Positions 34,260 through 45,841 of a DNA stretch of 64,000 nt are shown piece after piece (within the stretch, counting starts at the first letter, position 1; every line of letters begins with the position of its first letter). The notes under the pieces are model-generated. The model ran no database searches and was not told the DNA's origin. It saw only the letters and a list, made by a program, of their open reading frames with translations. The translations under genes were made by a program, and so were the position numbers. The stretch is taken from positions 1,054,001 to 1,118,000 of the forward strand of contig NC_039518.1 of NCBI RefSeq assembly GCF_003672135.1, written 5' to 3'. Source of the DNA: Ooceraea biroi. Taxonomy: Eukaryota; Arthropoda; Insecta; Hymenoptera; Formicidae.

Positions 34260-35845
34260 ACCAGATTTTTTTTCAGTGCAATCTCGCGTAAAGGCGAAGG
34301 TTTTTAAACTGGAGCGCAATAATGTACGGTAAAACAATATCTCGTTATAGTTATCCGCTCTATTGGGCTTCATCTCTCGCTCTAATTACGCACACGTAAC
34401 AGATAACATCGGCGACGGAATATCGCGGACTATTTACACCGTTCATTCGGGTATTCGCAGACCGTTTGCGTCGAACGTTCGATTCGAGCGCGGCCGCGCT
34501 CCGAGCGGGACATAGACGCGGTGCGCGCTGCGTGAACCTTCCGAAGAATGCGATCTACATCCGGTTCGCACCTAGGCTGATAAGCCATTTTGGAGCGCCC
34601 GCGCCGGCGAGAAGGTTACAGACGCTCGTGCGTGCACGCGTCGAAAAGAAAAGGAAACTCGCGGCGAATCTGGTCCACGGGCCCGGCGTGCGTGTGCGAG
34701 TGTGTCAGATTCTCCCCATAGAAATTAACGCACGGCCACGTGACCGCGCTTGCCCACGGTCGGGCCAATCGCGCGGCTCCTCGATCCCCCCGTGACACAC
34801 GTACATATACATACTTAGCCGCGACACGCACGCACGACGCGGCGTCAGCGAAGCCGTCCCAAGCGCATATATTGCGAAAGAGCGCGAAAAAAGAGGCATG
34901 TGCTCCCCGGCGTCGCCGACGGGAAAGATCCGTCGGAAATATACCGCGCGAACAAAGAGACCGGTGACTGCACGGTCGCGAGTGAGTACACGACGAATGC
35001 ACTTTTACTTCGTAGTCGGAAATTGTTTCACTTTTTCATGTATCTTATTGAATGCTCACGCGCGCCATATATCTCTGTGCATGTGCGTGTGCGTGTGTGG
35101 CGAGAGAGAAATGTCAGAAATCGAGACACGAAACTTGCAATGGGATCGCTTTGAAAACTAATTACACAATTTTAATTGCAAGCTGTCGAAAATCGATTTA
35201 AGTGGCCATGGGATCGTCGAGTGGAAATTCAAAAGGCGGACGCGCCGTGGCGCGGTGCGCTGCGGCCGCACGCGCCATGGCGCATGCGCGCACCTGTCGC
35301 GCTCGTCGCCCGCCAGGCATTTCAATTAATGATACGCTAATACGCGCCGGGCCGTTATCGCGACGAAATAACGCTTATGCAATGCAGCGTAAGGGACCCA
35401 TAACGACCGGTCGCGAATTCGCGCTGACGCGAGCGAGCACGCACGCGATCGCCAGCGCAAGCCGCGAAAGAAGTAAAAGCTTCGGAGAAAAGAAGACGAT
35501 GGGGCTTCGCTCAACGAGCGGATTACACAATCCCCGCCTCAACCTAACCTTTCTCTCCCACCAGTGGTGGCACGAGCGCGCCCGCGCGCGAAGGTAGGAG
35601 TCGAGCAAGCGGGCAAGGCGGACAAGCGGACGGACGGACGGACGGACGGAGGGACGGACGGACGGACGGAGGGACGGACGGACGGACGGACGGACGGAGG
35701 GAGGGAGGGAGGCATACAACAGGTATAGGGCACCGTCGTCTTGCGACATAATACAATAATTATGAAATTCGTGAGTTTCTAAACGAAGGCGCGCAATAAT
35801 GCCGCGCGCGATACCGCCCGGTTATCTCGCGCGCTGCGCTCGTTT
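34260..35845. other. GC-rich unique DNA, right arm
   Basis: Mirror of 1976-3510 and CpG-rich. It contains the expanded GGAC/GGAG microsatellite at about 35630-35712. No gene is called; ORFs up to 131 codons on both strands are low-complexity. Confidence 0.45.
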
Positions 35846-35987
35846 CTCGGAATCATTGACATAGGAATATACGGACGGAGCCTTTTACGAGGGGAAGCTG
35901 AGATTAGCGGTAAGGGGAGAGCACTGGCACTTCGTGTAACTTCGGCTGTTCGGGTATGTTCGGTTCCGCTAGTGATATATATGTACG

Positions 35988-36094
35988 ATGAGTTATTGTG
36001 TTGTGTCGGAATGTAGCAATCGCATTAATGCAAAAAGGAAAAATTGGCAATAACGTATGAAAGAAAATAATGGTCCGAAAATTTCTTTTCATCT
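35988..36094 (+). pseudogene. THAP-like first exon with in-frame stop (right arm)
   Basis: Counterpart of 1727-1833. Begins MSYCVVSECSNR, has TAA after KNWQ, ends ISFHL before a GTAAGT donor. Half of a THAP zinc finger; not functional as it stands. Confidence 0.55.
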
Positions 36095-36402
36095 GTAAGT
36101 AAAGCATACAATTGTAGGTTATACACAATGCCGGTAAAACGTTTCAGATATTGTTATGTGTTTATTATTATTTAAATTTATTATTATTGTGTTAAGAAAG
36201 AATTTTGGCTTGTTTATTATTATATTCATATGACCAATTGTTCGATAACAGTTTTTCCTTTATAGTTTTTATTAATAAAAACTATAAATGAAAAACTGTT
36301 ATCGAACAATTATTCATATGAATGTAATAATAAACACATAACAATATCTGAAACGTTTTACCGGCATTGTGTATAACCTACAATTGCATGTATTTTACTT
36401 AC

Positions 36403-36505
36403 AGATGAAAAGAAATTTTCGGATCATTTTTTTCATAAGTTGTTGCCAATTTTTCCTTTTTGCATTAATGCGATTGCTACATTCCGACACAACACAATAA
36501 CTCAT
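36403..36505 (-). pseudogene. THAP-like first exon, inverted, frameshifted (right arm)
   Basis: Counterpart of 1315-1418 with one base deleted in a T run (TTTTTTTC for TTTTCTTTC). This breaks the frame that is open in the left-arm copy, a clear small difference between the arms. Confidence 0.55.
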
Positions 36506-36740
36506 CGTACATGTAATTTCAGTATCACAACTTTATAAAACATTATCGAGTATCATTCGGGCGATGTCGAGAACAGCCGAACTCGCCCGATTTGCCAGCA
36601 GCCTCTCCTTACCGCAAATCTCATAACCCCCTTGCCTAAGTTCGTAGCATTGGCTCCGTCCATATTGTAAGATCTGGAAAGATAGTCGAGACTGACAGGT
36701 CGTATAGAGGATCGGAATGAAAACAAGTTGATCACAACAG

Positions 36741-36827
36741 TAGGAGTATTGGTCGTACAGCCTAAGACCTAGGCATGTGAACCAGGGATCCCGGAGAGTT
36801 CGAGTTCAAATCTAAGGCAGTCTCCTA
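36741..36827 (+). repeat. tRNA-like module, right arm unit 1
   Basis: 87 nt from TAGGAG to CTCCTA, A-box-like TGGTCGTACAGCC, B-box GTTCAAATC. Degenerate anticodon and T stems. Confidence 0.4.
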
Positions 36828-37300
36828 GTTATTTTTCGCCTCTTACAATTCAGAAGTGGGATAAAATTCGCTACTCCTCGAAGACAGTTGAGAGTAGTCA
36901 TCCGCTACCCCTCGGAGAGGAGGGAGTTGAGAAGCAGCTGGCCGGTAGTGAAGCCTGAACATGGAGATTGGAAAGGACTCAGAGGAGTGAACCAACATGG
37001 AGATTGGGAAGGACTCAGAGGAGTGAACCGACATGGAGATTGGGAAGGACTCGGAGGAGTGAACCAACATGGAGGTTGGGAGGGACTCAGAAGAGTGAAC
37101 CAAAAATGGATGTTGGGAGGGACTCAGAAGAGTGAACCAAAAATGGAGGTTGGGAGGGACTCAAGTGGAGTGAACCGACGATTTGGAGACATTCGGGGAC
37201 GAATGTAATGTCAGGCTGGCCGATCTGTAAGATCTGGAAAGATAGTCGAGACTGACAGGTCGTATAGAGGATCGGAATGAAAACAAGTTGATCACAACAG

Positions 37301-37387
37301 TAGGAGTATTGGTCGTACAGCCTAAGACCTAGGCATGTGAACCAGGGATCCCGGAGAGTTCGAGTTCAAATCTAAGGCAGTCTCCTA
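37301..37387 (+). repeat. tRNA-like module, right arm unit 2
   Basis: 87 nt, same layout as unit 1, with TGGTCGTACAGCC and GTTCAAATC. Confidence 0.4.
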
Positions 37388-37825
37388 GTTATTTTTCGCC
37401 TCTTACAATTCAGAAGTGGGATAAAATTCGCTACCCCTCGAAGACAGTTGAGAGTAGTCATCCGCTACCCCTCGGAGAGGAGGGAGTTGAGAAGCAGCTA
37501 GCCGGTAGTGAAGCCTGAACATGGAGGATTGGGAAGGACTCAGAGGAGTGAACCAGCATGGAGATTGGGAAGGACTCAGAGGAGTGAACCAACATGGAGG
37601 TTGGGAGGGACTCAGAAGAGTGAACCAAAAATGGATGTTGGGAGGGACTCAGAAGAGTGAACCAAAAATGGAGGTTGGGAGGGACTCAAGTGGAGTGAAC
37701 CGACGATTTGGAGACATTCGGGGACGAATGTAATGTCAGGCTGGCCGAGCTGTAAGATCTGGAAAGATAGTCGAGACTGACAGGTCGTATAGAGGATCGG
37801 AATGAAAACAAGTTGATCACAACAG

Positions 37826-37912
37826 TAGGAGTATTGGCCGTACAGCCTAAGACCTAGGCATGTGAACCAGGGATCCCGGAGAGTTCGAGTTCAAATCTAA
37901 GGCAGTCTCCTA
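37826..37912 (+). repeat. tRNA-like module, right arm unit 3
   Basis: 87 nt, with TGGCCGTACAGCC and GTTCAAATC; closing hexamers paired. Confidence 0.4.
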
Positions 37913-38350
37913 GTTATTTTTCGCCTCTTACAATTCAGAAGTGGGATAAAATTCGCTACCCCTCGAAGACAGTTGAGAGTAGTCATCCGCTACCCCTCGG
38001 AGAGGAGGGAGTTGAGAAGCAGCTGGCCGGTAGTGAAGCCTGAACATGGAGGATTGGGAAGGACTCAGAGGAGTGAACCAGCATGGAGATTGGGAAGGAC
38101 TCAGAGGAGTGAACCAACATGGAGGTTGGGAGGGACTCAGAAGAGTGAACCAAAAATGGATGTTGGGAGGGACTCAGAAGAGTGAACCAAAAATGGAGGT
38201 TGGGAGGGACTCAAGTGGAGTGAACCGACGATTTGGAGACATTCGGGGACGAATGTAATGTCAGGCTGGCCGAGCTGTAAGATCTGGAAAGATAGTCGAG
38301 ACTGACAGGTCGTATAGAGGATCGGAATGAAAACAAGTTGATCACAACAG

Positions 38351-38437
38351 TAGGAGTATTGGCCGTACAGCCTAAGACCTAGGCATGTGAACCAGGGATC
38401 CCGGAGAGTTCGAGTTCAAATCTAAGGCAGTCTCCTA
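38351..38437 (+). repeat. tRNA-like module, right arm unit 4
   Basis: 87 nt, with TGGCCGTACAGCC and GTTCAAATC. Confidence 0.4.
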
Positions 38438-38834
38438 GTTATTTTTCGCCTCTTACAATTCAGAAGTGGGATAAAATCCGCTACCCCTCGAAGACAGTTG
38501 AGATTCATCCGCTACCCCTCGGAGAGGAGGGAGTTGAGAAGCAGCTGGCCGGTAGTGAAGCCTGAACATGGAGGTCGGGACGGACTCAGAGGAGTGAACC
38601 GACATGGAGATTGGGAAGGACTCGGAGGAGTGAACCAACATGGAGGTTGGGAGGGACTCAGAAGAGTGCACCAAAAATGGAGGTTGGGAGGGACTCAAGT
38701 GGAGTGAACCGACGATTTGGAGACATTCGGGGACGAATGTAATGTCAGGCTGGCCGAGCTGTAAGATCTGGAAAGATAGTCGAGACTGACAGGTCGTATA
38801 GAGGATCGGAATGAAAACAAGTTGATCACAACAG

Positions 38835-38921
38835 TAGGAGTATTGGCCGTACAGCCTAAGACCTAGGTGTGTGAACCAGGGATCCCGGAGAGTTCGAGTT
38901 CGAATCTAAGGCAGTCTCCTA
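38835..38921 (+). repeat. tRNA-like module, right arm unit 5, best B box
   Basis: 87 nt with TGGCCGTACAGCC and GTTCGAATC, an exact match to the usual RNA polymerase III B-box core. This is the best-preserved unit and supports a tRNA (class II-like) origin of the module. Confidence 0.45.
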
Positions 38922-38968
38922 GTTATTTTTCGCCTCTTACAATATATTCCTATGTCAATGCTCGGAAT

Positions 38969-40284
38969 GACTCGAGTCGTGTGAGCATATCTCGTCTGTC
39001 CGCGAACGCGTCCCCTTTTTCCGAGAGACGCTTTCCGTGAGACATCTTCTTTCGCATCGCGAGTGTTTTTTTACAATTTCCCCCGATTTTTCTCCCGATC
39101 ATTCAGTATTTTTTGCTACAAGACCGAAAGGTCGGGCGCGCGTTCTCGCTCTCGGTTCGTCGTCCCAGTTCTTTCCCCATTGTCCTGCTCGCGCGCGAGG
39201 ATTGCGTCAACGCGTCGTTGTCCAGTAATTTTCAGCTTGCGCCGTTCTTTATTACGATTACCGATAATACATCGCGATCGAGATCTATATCGATGTGCAC
39301 GTATTTTCACGCGTTTTAACAAGCCCGTCGTCGTGTCGCCCACGTGGCGAACAGATGCAAGGGAGATACCGCGAGGGCGTGAGCGGCCTCGTTACTGCTC
39401 GAATTCTCGAGCGAAAGCGGCCGTGGCGAGTCTATGGGTGGACGTACAATGATCGGAGACGTTCGATAAGTTTCCAGCAAAAAGGCACGTAATCACAACT
39501 GCGCATTTCTGTCTTCGAGGAAGCGTAGTTCGAGCTCTCGGTGGGAACTCCAGCGAGAATCATGTTCGACAAATCGGAAGAGCAACCGATCGCGAGGCAC
39601 AACCGGCATATACAATCGCGCCGTTGTTAAAGTGGCCTTGAACGTGAATGGTTGCGCGGCCTTGAACACAGAAATGTAGAAGATATTCGCAGTTCGGCGA
39701 TGAAAAAGAACCGTTTTTGTGTTCACCAAACTGGTTTCAATGCGCCGCCAGCGACCGGCCGATCGTTTCGTTTCGTTGCGAGGTGCGAGACCTGCGCAGT
39801 TATAAATAAAAGGCCGGTGCACCTATTCCATCTGATATGCGAAATTAGCGGCGATGACGACGACGGCGAAAAGGCGACGAAAACGATTTTTCATCCGCTC
39901 GCTGCGAAGTGCTCAGCGAGCGCCCGCGCCGGCGACGCGCGCGCACACTCGTTTCTTAACCCTCCGTAGCTTATTAACATTCATTAAGGCTCGCCGCTCT
40001 TTCAAAGCGCCCTACGTGGGGCACGGTACCTCCGCGAGGCGAAAAAATTAATGGAGCGCGCGTAATTTAGTCCGGGCGCTCTAGATCAAATTTTATTGCT
40101 AGACGAAAAGTTTTATGCATAGGCCGTTTTCATAAATTTTACCAAAGAATTTTTTCATCGTCCCTACGGCAGAAAAGTATAGAAAAAATAGGATACGAAG
40201 TCTTTATCTGTCCTCACGTTCTTTATTTTATGTACTTCCAAGTGAACCTTCATCTTAGGAAGTAAACTATTACGCGCGAAGTAT
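38969..40284. other. Gene-free stretch outside the right arm
   Basis: Single-copy-looking, partly GC-rich DNA. ORFs of 60-129 codons lack domains. No element ends seen. Confidence 0.4.
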
Positions 40285-41235
40285 CCCAGATAGCCAAGTC
40301 TGCCGAAAGCAGATGATGCTAACTATCTGCTATCAACTATTGCCAGCCAAAAGACAACAAATTTGATACAGAAGTTGTTATTAACGATTAATTCGACAAA
40401 TTGGTGCCAGAAATGTAACAGAGCTTGCTCACAACATCTAAGAACGGATTGGCGGCAGAAACCGAGCAGAATCTGCAAACATGGCTTGAAGTCGGATTGT
40501 CGACAGAAACCGAGCAAGATTTGCGCACGTGGAATCTAACGGCAGATTGGCAGCAGAAACCGAGCAAGATCTGCGCGCGCGGAATCTAACGGCAGATTGG
40601 CAGCAGAAACCGAACAGGATCTGCAGCTTTTGACAGTATTCAAATTTACACGGCTATGAATATGTGTTTTCGCTCCGCACCGCTATGCGGTGCACACGTC
40701 GAGTTCTTACTCGATGTTAAGATTTAGCCTAACAGTTATATAAGTTAATATACGCGCCTTGGCATGGTAATATTAATTTTTCTGAAAATTTTTGCACTTG
40801 CGGCACAGAGGCTCCCATGGACGACGTCCATGTAGTTCACGCACGCCACGAGCAATCTGAAGTTCGAAAGCAAAATTCGGACTTCAGACTAGAATAAATT
40901 AACAATAAGAGAGAGATTATGCAACGAACTGTCAGAAAGACACATCAAGCCAAATGTACTTTAATTTAACAAACAAACAAATGCGTTCTTTTAACACATG
41001 GTAATATAAAATGCCAATTTATAGTGTGTTAAAAGTAAACACATGCTTCAATATATCGTAAATATGAATGGCCAAAAGCTGCAGATCCTGCTCGGTTTCT
41101 GCCGCCAATCTGCTGTCAGAGTCTGTTAGCAGATCACTATCCTAATGCGGACATAACGGATGCCAATTTGCTATCAACTTCTGCAGTAATCTGTCGCCAA
41201 TCTGCTGGCAGATTGCACACATTTTGCTTACTGGG
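40285..41235. mobile_element. Nonautonomous TIR element rich in CTGC/GCAG repeats
   Basis: Ends CCCAGATAGCCAAGTCTGCC and (inverted) CCCAGTAAGCAAAATGTGTG. The inside is full of short inverted CAGATTGGC/GCCAATCTG motifs and has a direct repeat of about 58 bp at roughly 40440-40625 (GGCAGCAGAAACCGAGCAAG). No transposase. The superfamily is not recognised, and the target duplication (AT or TA at most) is unclear. Confidence 0.6.
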
Positions 41236-41407
41236 ATATTTGTTTTAATTCAATAGCAAAGATGATGAAATATTTATTAACGCGAACATTTAGATGAGGA
41301 AAATTTGAACGTACTTTACAACTAATATTGAGATTATATTGCACTTAAAAAATTGGTAAGCTTTTGCTAAATGCGAATGCTCAACTTTTCTTGAAGCTGC
41401 AGATGTA

Positions 41408-42694
41408 TTGGGTCATTAAGTATGAAACTTTACAAATAGAACATAAACTTTTGCATTTTTTGGCACATGGACATGATTTATTTTCAATCGAAGTATGCGC
41501 CCATGTTATCTACACACTTCTGCCATTTTAGTGGTAGTTGGTCTATGCCTCTACTATAGAAGCCAGGAGTACGGGAATCGATAAAGTCGCGGAAGGCTGT
41601 TTCGACTGCCTATTGAGAATTGAAGAATTTTCCCACCAAGAAGTTGTCCAAATTTCGGAAGAAGTGATAGTCGGTAGGTGATAGATCTGGTGAATATGGT
41701 GGATGATGGAGAGTTTCCAATTCCAACTCCTGTAGCTTTGCCCACGGTCAGTCGTGCAGTGTGCGGTCGAGCATTATCATGCAACAGGATTGGCATTGAC
41801 CGGTTGACCAATTTCGGTTGTTTAATAGCAAGTTGTTGCATCATTTCGTCCAGTTGCTTGCAATATACTTCAGCCGTTATCGATGTACCAGGTTTCATAA
41901 AGTTGTAGTAGATAACACCTGACCTGGACCACCAAACAGTCACCATAAGCTTCTTCTGTGTAATGTTGGGTTTCGCGTGATGTCTCGGTGGTTCATCAGC
42001 GTTCAACCACTGATGTGAGCGTTTACGATTGTTGTAGAGTATTCACTTTTCATCGCAGGTGACAATTCGATTAAAAAAAGATTCATTTTTGTGACGGGAA
42101 AGCAAAGAAAGGGAAGCCTCTAGACGTTGCGCCTGCTGCGCATCGGTCAATTCGTGCGGGACCCATTTGTCCAACTTCTTTATCTTACCAATTGCAGCTA
42201 AATGAACCAATATGGTGGGTATGGAAACATTGAATATCGATGCCAATTCACGTGTACTTTGAGATGGATCGGACTCTACTACGGCTCTCAAGTGATCATT
42301 ATCCACCTTCGTCTTTGGTCTTCCACGTGGCTCATTAGCGAGGCTGAAATCTCCATCTCTGAAGTTTTTGAACCAATTGCCCACCGTTGCTTTAGTAGTT
42401 GAACCTTCACCAAATACAGCGTTGATATTACGAGCTGTCTCCGACACTGTGGTTCCACGGCGGAACTCATGTTCATAAATCACACGAATTTTGGACTTTT
42501 CCATAGTTCTATAAAAAAGAATCCACCAATAAAACTAATGAAGATATTTGAACAAACAAATATGACATTTGAAGAGCGAACATACATCTATCACACTAAC
42601 CTAACCTGATACTGACGTCTGGCGCCAAATTTGAGATAACAAATGTTAAAGATGGCGCTTTTACATTTGTAAAGTTTCATACTTAATGACCCAA
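41408..42694 (-). mobile_element. mariner element, complete ends
   Basis: 1287 bp, ends TTGGGTCATTAAGTATGAAA and inverse, TA on both sides (41406-41407, 42695-42696). It contains a nearly full-length transposase gene on the minus strand. A different mariner subfamily from 16455-17726. Confidence 0.93.
41484..42504 (-). pseudogene. mariner transposase pseudogene, near-intact
   Basis: Starts MEKSKIRVIYEHEFRRGTTV and ends DNMGAYFD-TGA, about 340 residues if read through, the normal length. It has the HTH region (STRELASIFNVSIPTILVHL), the WVPHELT linker, and the catalytic contexts VTCDEK, LLHDNARPHTA and SPDLSPTDYH (DD34D). Two lesions are visible: TGA for the Trp after CDEK near 42040, and a one-base shift near 41735 after ARLTVGK. 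With so few defects the insertion is fairly young. Confidence 0.92.
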
Positions 42695-42696
42695 TA

Positions 42697-43881
42697 TCTT
42701 TGTACATTCATTCAGCGATACCGTTTCGTCGGTGAAAATCTATTTCGGCTGTCTAATAGAAACCGTCGTATTCAGGTCGAAAGGCTTTCACTCACGAGGA
42801 TTACGTGAACACGTAAGAAAGCGTAGTCCTACCTCAAATTTCTAGATTTGAATTGCGCAATACGTAATACGTGGCTGAGACGAGCGTATGGGGGTTCAAA
42901 TGTTACATCTGCAAGACAAATTTGCCTTTGTCCGCGTAGGAGACCTCGCTAAGCACGAACGATTCCTTTTCTATGCTGAGACTAATATATAATCAAGAAA
43001 GAAATCTTACAGTCTCGCGAACGACGGAAGTTCGGACATTAATTGTCAAGGTTGGCTTTCACTATATTTATTCTTACAGAAAATATGCCGTGCGTATTGC
43101 GCATCAAGTAAACTCATACAACAAACATCCAGACAATCTCTTGCAAGTGTGTGCATAACACTCGATTTGAATCGATCTCGAGATCGATCCGATTGAGAGA
43201 TTCTTTAATGCTGCATTCGCAGTTTCACACACATTGAAAGAGTCGCTCGCGAGTTAAAAAAGTCCCTAGCGCACGCGCGCGCTCCGCTCAAGAGGGGAGG
43301 AAGTTCGGCTGCTCGCTATATATAGACACGTCCGTATGAGCTGGGGAATAAAATTGTGTTGCCACCGAGCGGAGGAATCGCGACGCGCTCCCGACGGCGT
43401 CTCCGCGTGTCGCGTCTCGACATGCACGTGCACTCGGATGCCCAGTCCTCCCGATCCCCTTTGCACGCGACGGCCAATCGTAAACAAAGAACGTCTAGAT
43501 TCGCGCGAGGGGTTCTCATTCACGTCGCGATCCGCGAGTTGACCAAACGTGCTCCGGGTTTCGGAGTGGGGAGCGTGCTTTCCATTTTACGCGTGAATTT
43601 GATCAAAGATATCGCGATTTTCATCGTATTTCATCGATTTTTAAACAAATTTGGTATGCCCGTGCACACACACACATGTACATGTATACGCTGCGAAAGG
43701 ATTAACGAGGCCCGCTCGAACATGTACACACGTCTTACGACGCGCAGTGGTCAAGATTACCAAAAACCTGGTCGAAATTCTGTACATACTCAAATTATTC
43801 TAAATCATATATATAACTGCAATTTAGTGATTTTCCCATAATTCTGATGCAATGTAATTAATATAATATTAATTATATATA
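42697..43881. other. Gene-free stretch
   Basis: Unique-looking DNA with a GC-rich part at 43260-43560. No domain-bearing ORF or RNA gene recognised. Confidence 0.4.
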
Positions 43882-44050
43882 CAGGGTGTCCCATTTTAAA
43901 AGTTGCACTGAAACATGTCTTCAGGGAAGCATTTTGAGAAAAAACTCCGGCGCAGTTTGGCGCAGATAAACTTTTCTTATTTCTTTTGATATATAATTAA
44001 ATTTTAAATTCTGTTTGATTTATCGCGCCGACTCACGACGGGGACTTTGA
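43882..44050. mobile_element. Lone CAGGGTGTCCC terminus, decayed element
   Basis: CAGGGTGTCCCATTTTAAAA after TA is a typical Tc1/mariner or MITE end, but no matching inverted end is seen nearby. The right limit is arbitrary. Confidence 0.35.
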
Positions 44051-45263
44051 ATCGCAATATTTCATTAGTGTTACATCGCAACAGCACTATCTTATTTTCT
44101 TTCTATTAACTGTAATGAAAATTGAATAAATAACAGCGTTATCAGAAGCACAAAGGATACAATAAAACAAGGATGAAAAGATTTAATAACCCGGTACGTG
44201 ATAACTTCGTGAATGAAATCACAATTGTGACACCGATTATGGCGAAAATCATATTAGAGACTTACGATAATGAACTTTATACATTTATAGCTCTCATAAA
44301 TGAAATTTGTTTGGATTATAACGTTAGAGAAATTTAGTACGGACTTAGAACTAACAAACAATAATGTAATGACGATAAAAAAATTTTTTTTAATGGATTT
44401 TGGCCACGTTTTCAGTCGTTTTGACCACTGTGCGACGGAAGGCATTCCCGTGGCCGCGATCGTGAAATACTATCTCGCTTTAAAAGCAGCCCCCTCCCCT
44501 CCCCCGATGAAAACGGCGTAATTTCTTGACGCATACAATGACGCTGCTCCGGCAGCGCAAGTACGCGGATATGTATGCTTGTTGGATAATTATTATCGGT
44601 TAAATACGAGTCATTAAGCCAAAACCGTTAAGCAAATAATGGAAGCGGTGATGATAAACCGAACGCAAAGTATATCGCTGTGACGACCGTTAACGAGAGT
44701 GACAGAGAAAACGAAAGAGAGATGGAGAGAGAGAGAAAGCATTACTCTTTTGAAACGAGCGGTCAAGCGAAGACAAGATGCGGAGGCGACTTCGTACTAA
44801 TTTTATATCGCCATTATTTTCGTCTTGCATCATATCGTCCTATTGTCTCTCTTGCATTGTAATATTATATTATGCCAGCATCGGAGAAGCTATTCTGTTG
44901 CAAAATTTAATAATTCTGTATTAATCCCGCATTTCCAAAACCCGACATCCTGCGAATTCGAGATCCCATCGCTTGAAATGCATTCGTCCACGAGTGGACT
45001 ATATTATCGTGCACTCATACTGTCGAATGCAAAACTACGGTTTTGTTTATCGCCGCTATTTGAACGTAATTTTGATAAGAAATGCCTGCTTACGTGACCA
45101 TTTGTATTTGTTGCTGACTGCCTTAGTGACTAATGTTCGAACATTAACTGACACTAGTTGAGCTCATATTTATATGCAAGAATATTTTTAATTTCGTTAA
45201 TCCTGGCGAAATCTGAGAAAAGCATGTTACATTAAAAATTGAAGACGTAATCAACTATATATA
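44051..45263. other. Gene-free stretch
   Basis: AT-rich DNA, a short GA-rich run near 44705-44745, no gene recognised. Confidence 0.4.
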
Positions 45264-45839
45264 CAGGGTGGCCCATTTTAATTTATACAGTCGATTTTTT
45301 TTAAAACTAAAAGAGATACGAAAAAATGTTTCAGACAGACATGTCACGATTTCGAGGGGGACATAAGATGATACCATTGGTTTGACCTTGAATAGTCGTT
45401 TGAAGGTCACGCGAAGATCACCTTCAATTTCTTAAATTGAAACCCCAACTTTTATTGCAGATTCTTATTCTCCATCGAAAAGTAAGTAACTTTTGTCTGA
45501 AACATTTTTCCGAAAAATGTTATCTTATGTCCTTAAAATGTCCTCAAAACTCATCTTGAAGATCATTTTAAGGACATAAGATGACATTTTTCGGAAAAAT
45601 GTTTCAGACAAAAGTTACTTACTTTTCGATGGAGAATAAGAATCTGCAATAAAAAGTTGGGGTTTCAATTTAAGAAATTGAAGGTGATCTTCGCGTGACC
45701 TTCAAACGACTATTCAAGGTCAAACCAATGGTATCATCTTATGTCCCCCTCGAAATCGTGACATGTCTGTCTGAAACATTTTTCGTATCTCTTTTAGTTT
45801 TTAAAAAATCGACTGTATAAATTTAAATGGGCCACCCTG
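45264..45839. mobile_element. Foldback MITE, CAGGGTGGCCC family, copy 2
   Basis: Same family as 9124-9702; 576 bp, TA-flanked, near-perfect palindrome. Confidence 0.88.
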
Positions 45840-45841
45840 TA

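Larger units (their letters stand above)
29115..37782. repeat. Right arm of the long inverted repeat
   Basis: Reverse complement of 1-8679, sharing all elements and unique segments. Arm-specific features are the satellite variant GATTTTTTCATATTTAC, the CAGAGTTCTTCG variants, a longer microsatellite, and 35085 G against the base paired with 2700. Beyond 37782 the shared P-like element goes on to 38960. The host DNA after it (from 38969) has no counterpart in the window. Confidence 0.93.
36667..38943. repeat. SINE-like satellite, five units, right arm
   Basis: Five tRNA-like modules start at 36741, 37301, 37826, 38351 and 38835, giving spacings of 560, 525, 525 and 484 bp. The spacing steps are about one 36-bp minisatellite unit each, so length variation comes from the minisatellite. 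The array begins TTGTAAGATCTGG and ends CGCCTCTTACAA. Confidence 0.85.
35854..38960 (+). mobile_element. Complete P-superfamily foldback element carrying a satellite
   Basis: 3107 bp. The left end CATTGACATAGGAATATACG and right end TATTCCTATGTCAATG are flanked by perfect 8-bp duplications CTCGGAAT (35846-35853 and 38961-38968). The left half has the THAP-like exon in sense (35988-36094), a central palindrome near 36240-36310 and the same exon inverted (36403-36505). A subterminal block follows (GGCTCCGTCC near 36650). About 2.3 kb of SINE-like satellite is then placed inside the right terminal repeat, between CATAT and TATATTCC. It has no catalytic domain, so it depends on a transposase elsewhere. 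Confidence 0.85.

Noticed and set aside
36741..38921. Functional tRNA genes in the satellite
   Set aside because: Length and A/B-box-like blocks fit, but the anticodon loop is 9 nt and the T stem is poorly paired; treated as tRNA-derived relics.
1..38960. Inverted repeat as a pure assembly duplicate
   Set aside because: Arm-specific satellite variants, microsatellite lengths, a THAP-exon frameshift and point differences argue against it, but the gap and palindrome at 28933-29114 mean that it is not fully excluded.
43316..43325. CTATATATAG as a promoter
   Set aside because: A TATA-like string beside GC-rich DNA, but no recognisable downstream exon supports it.
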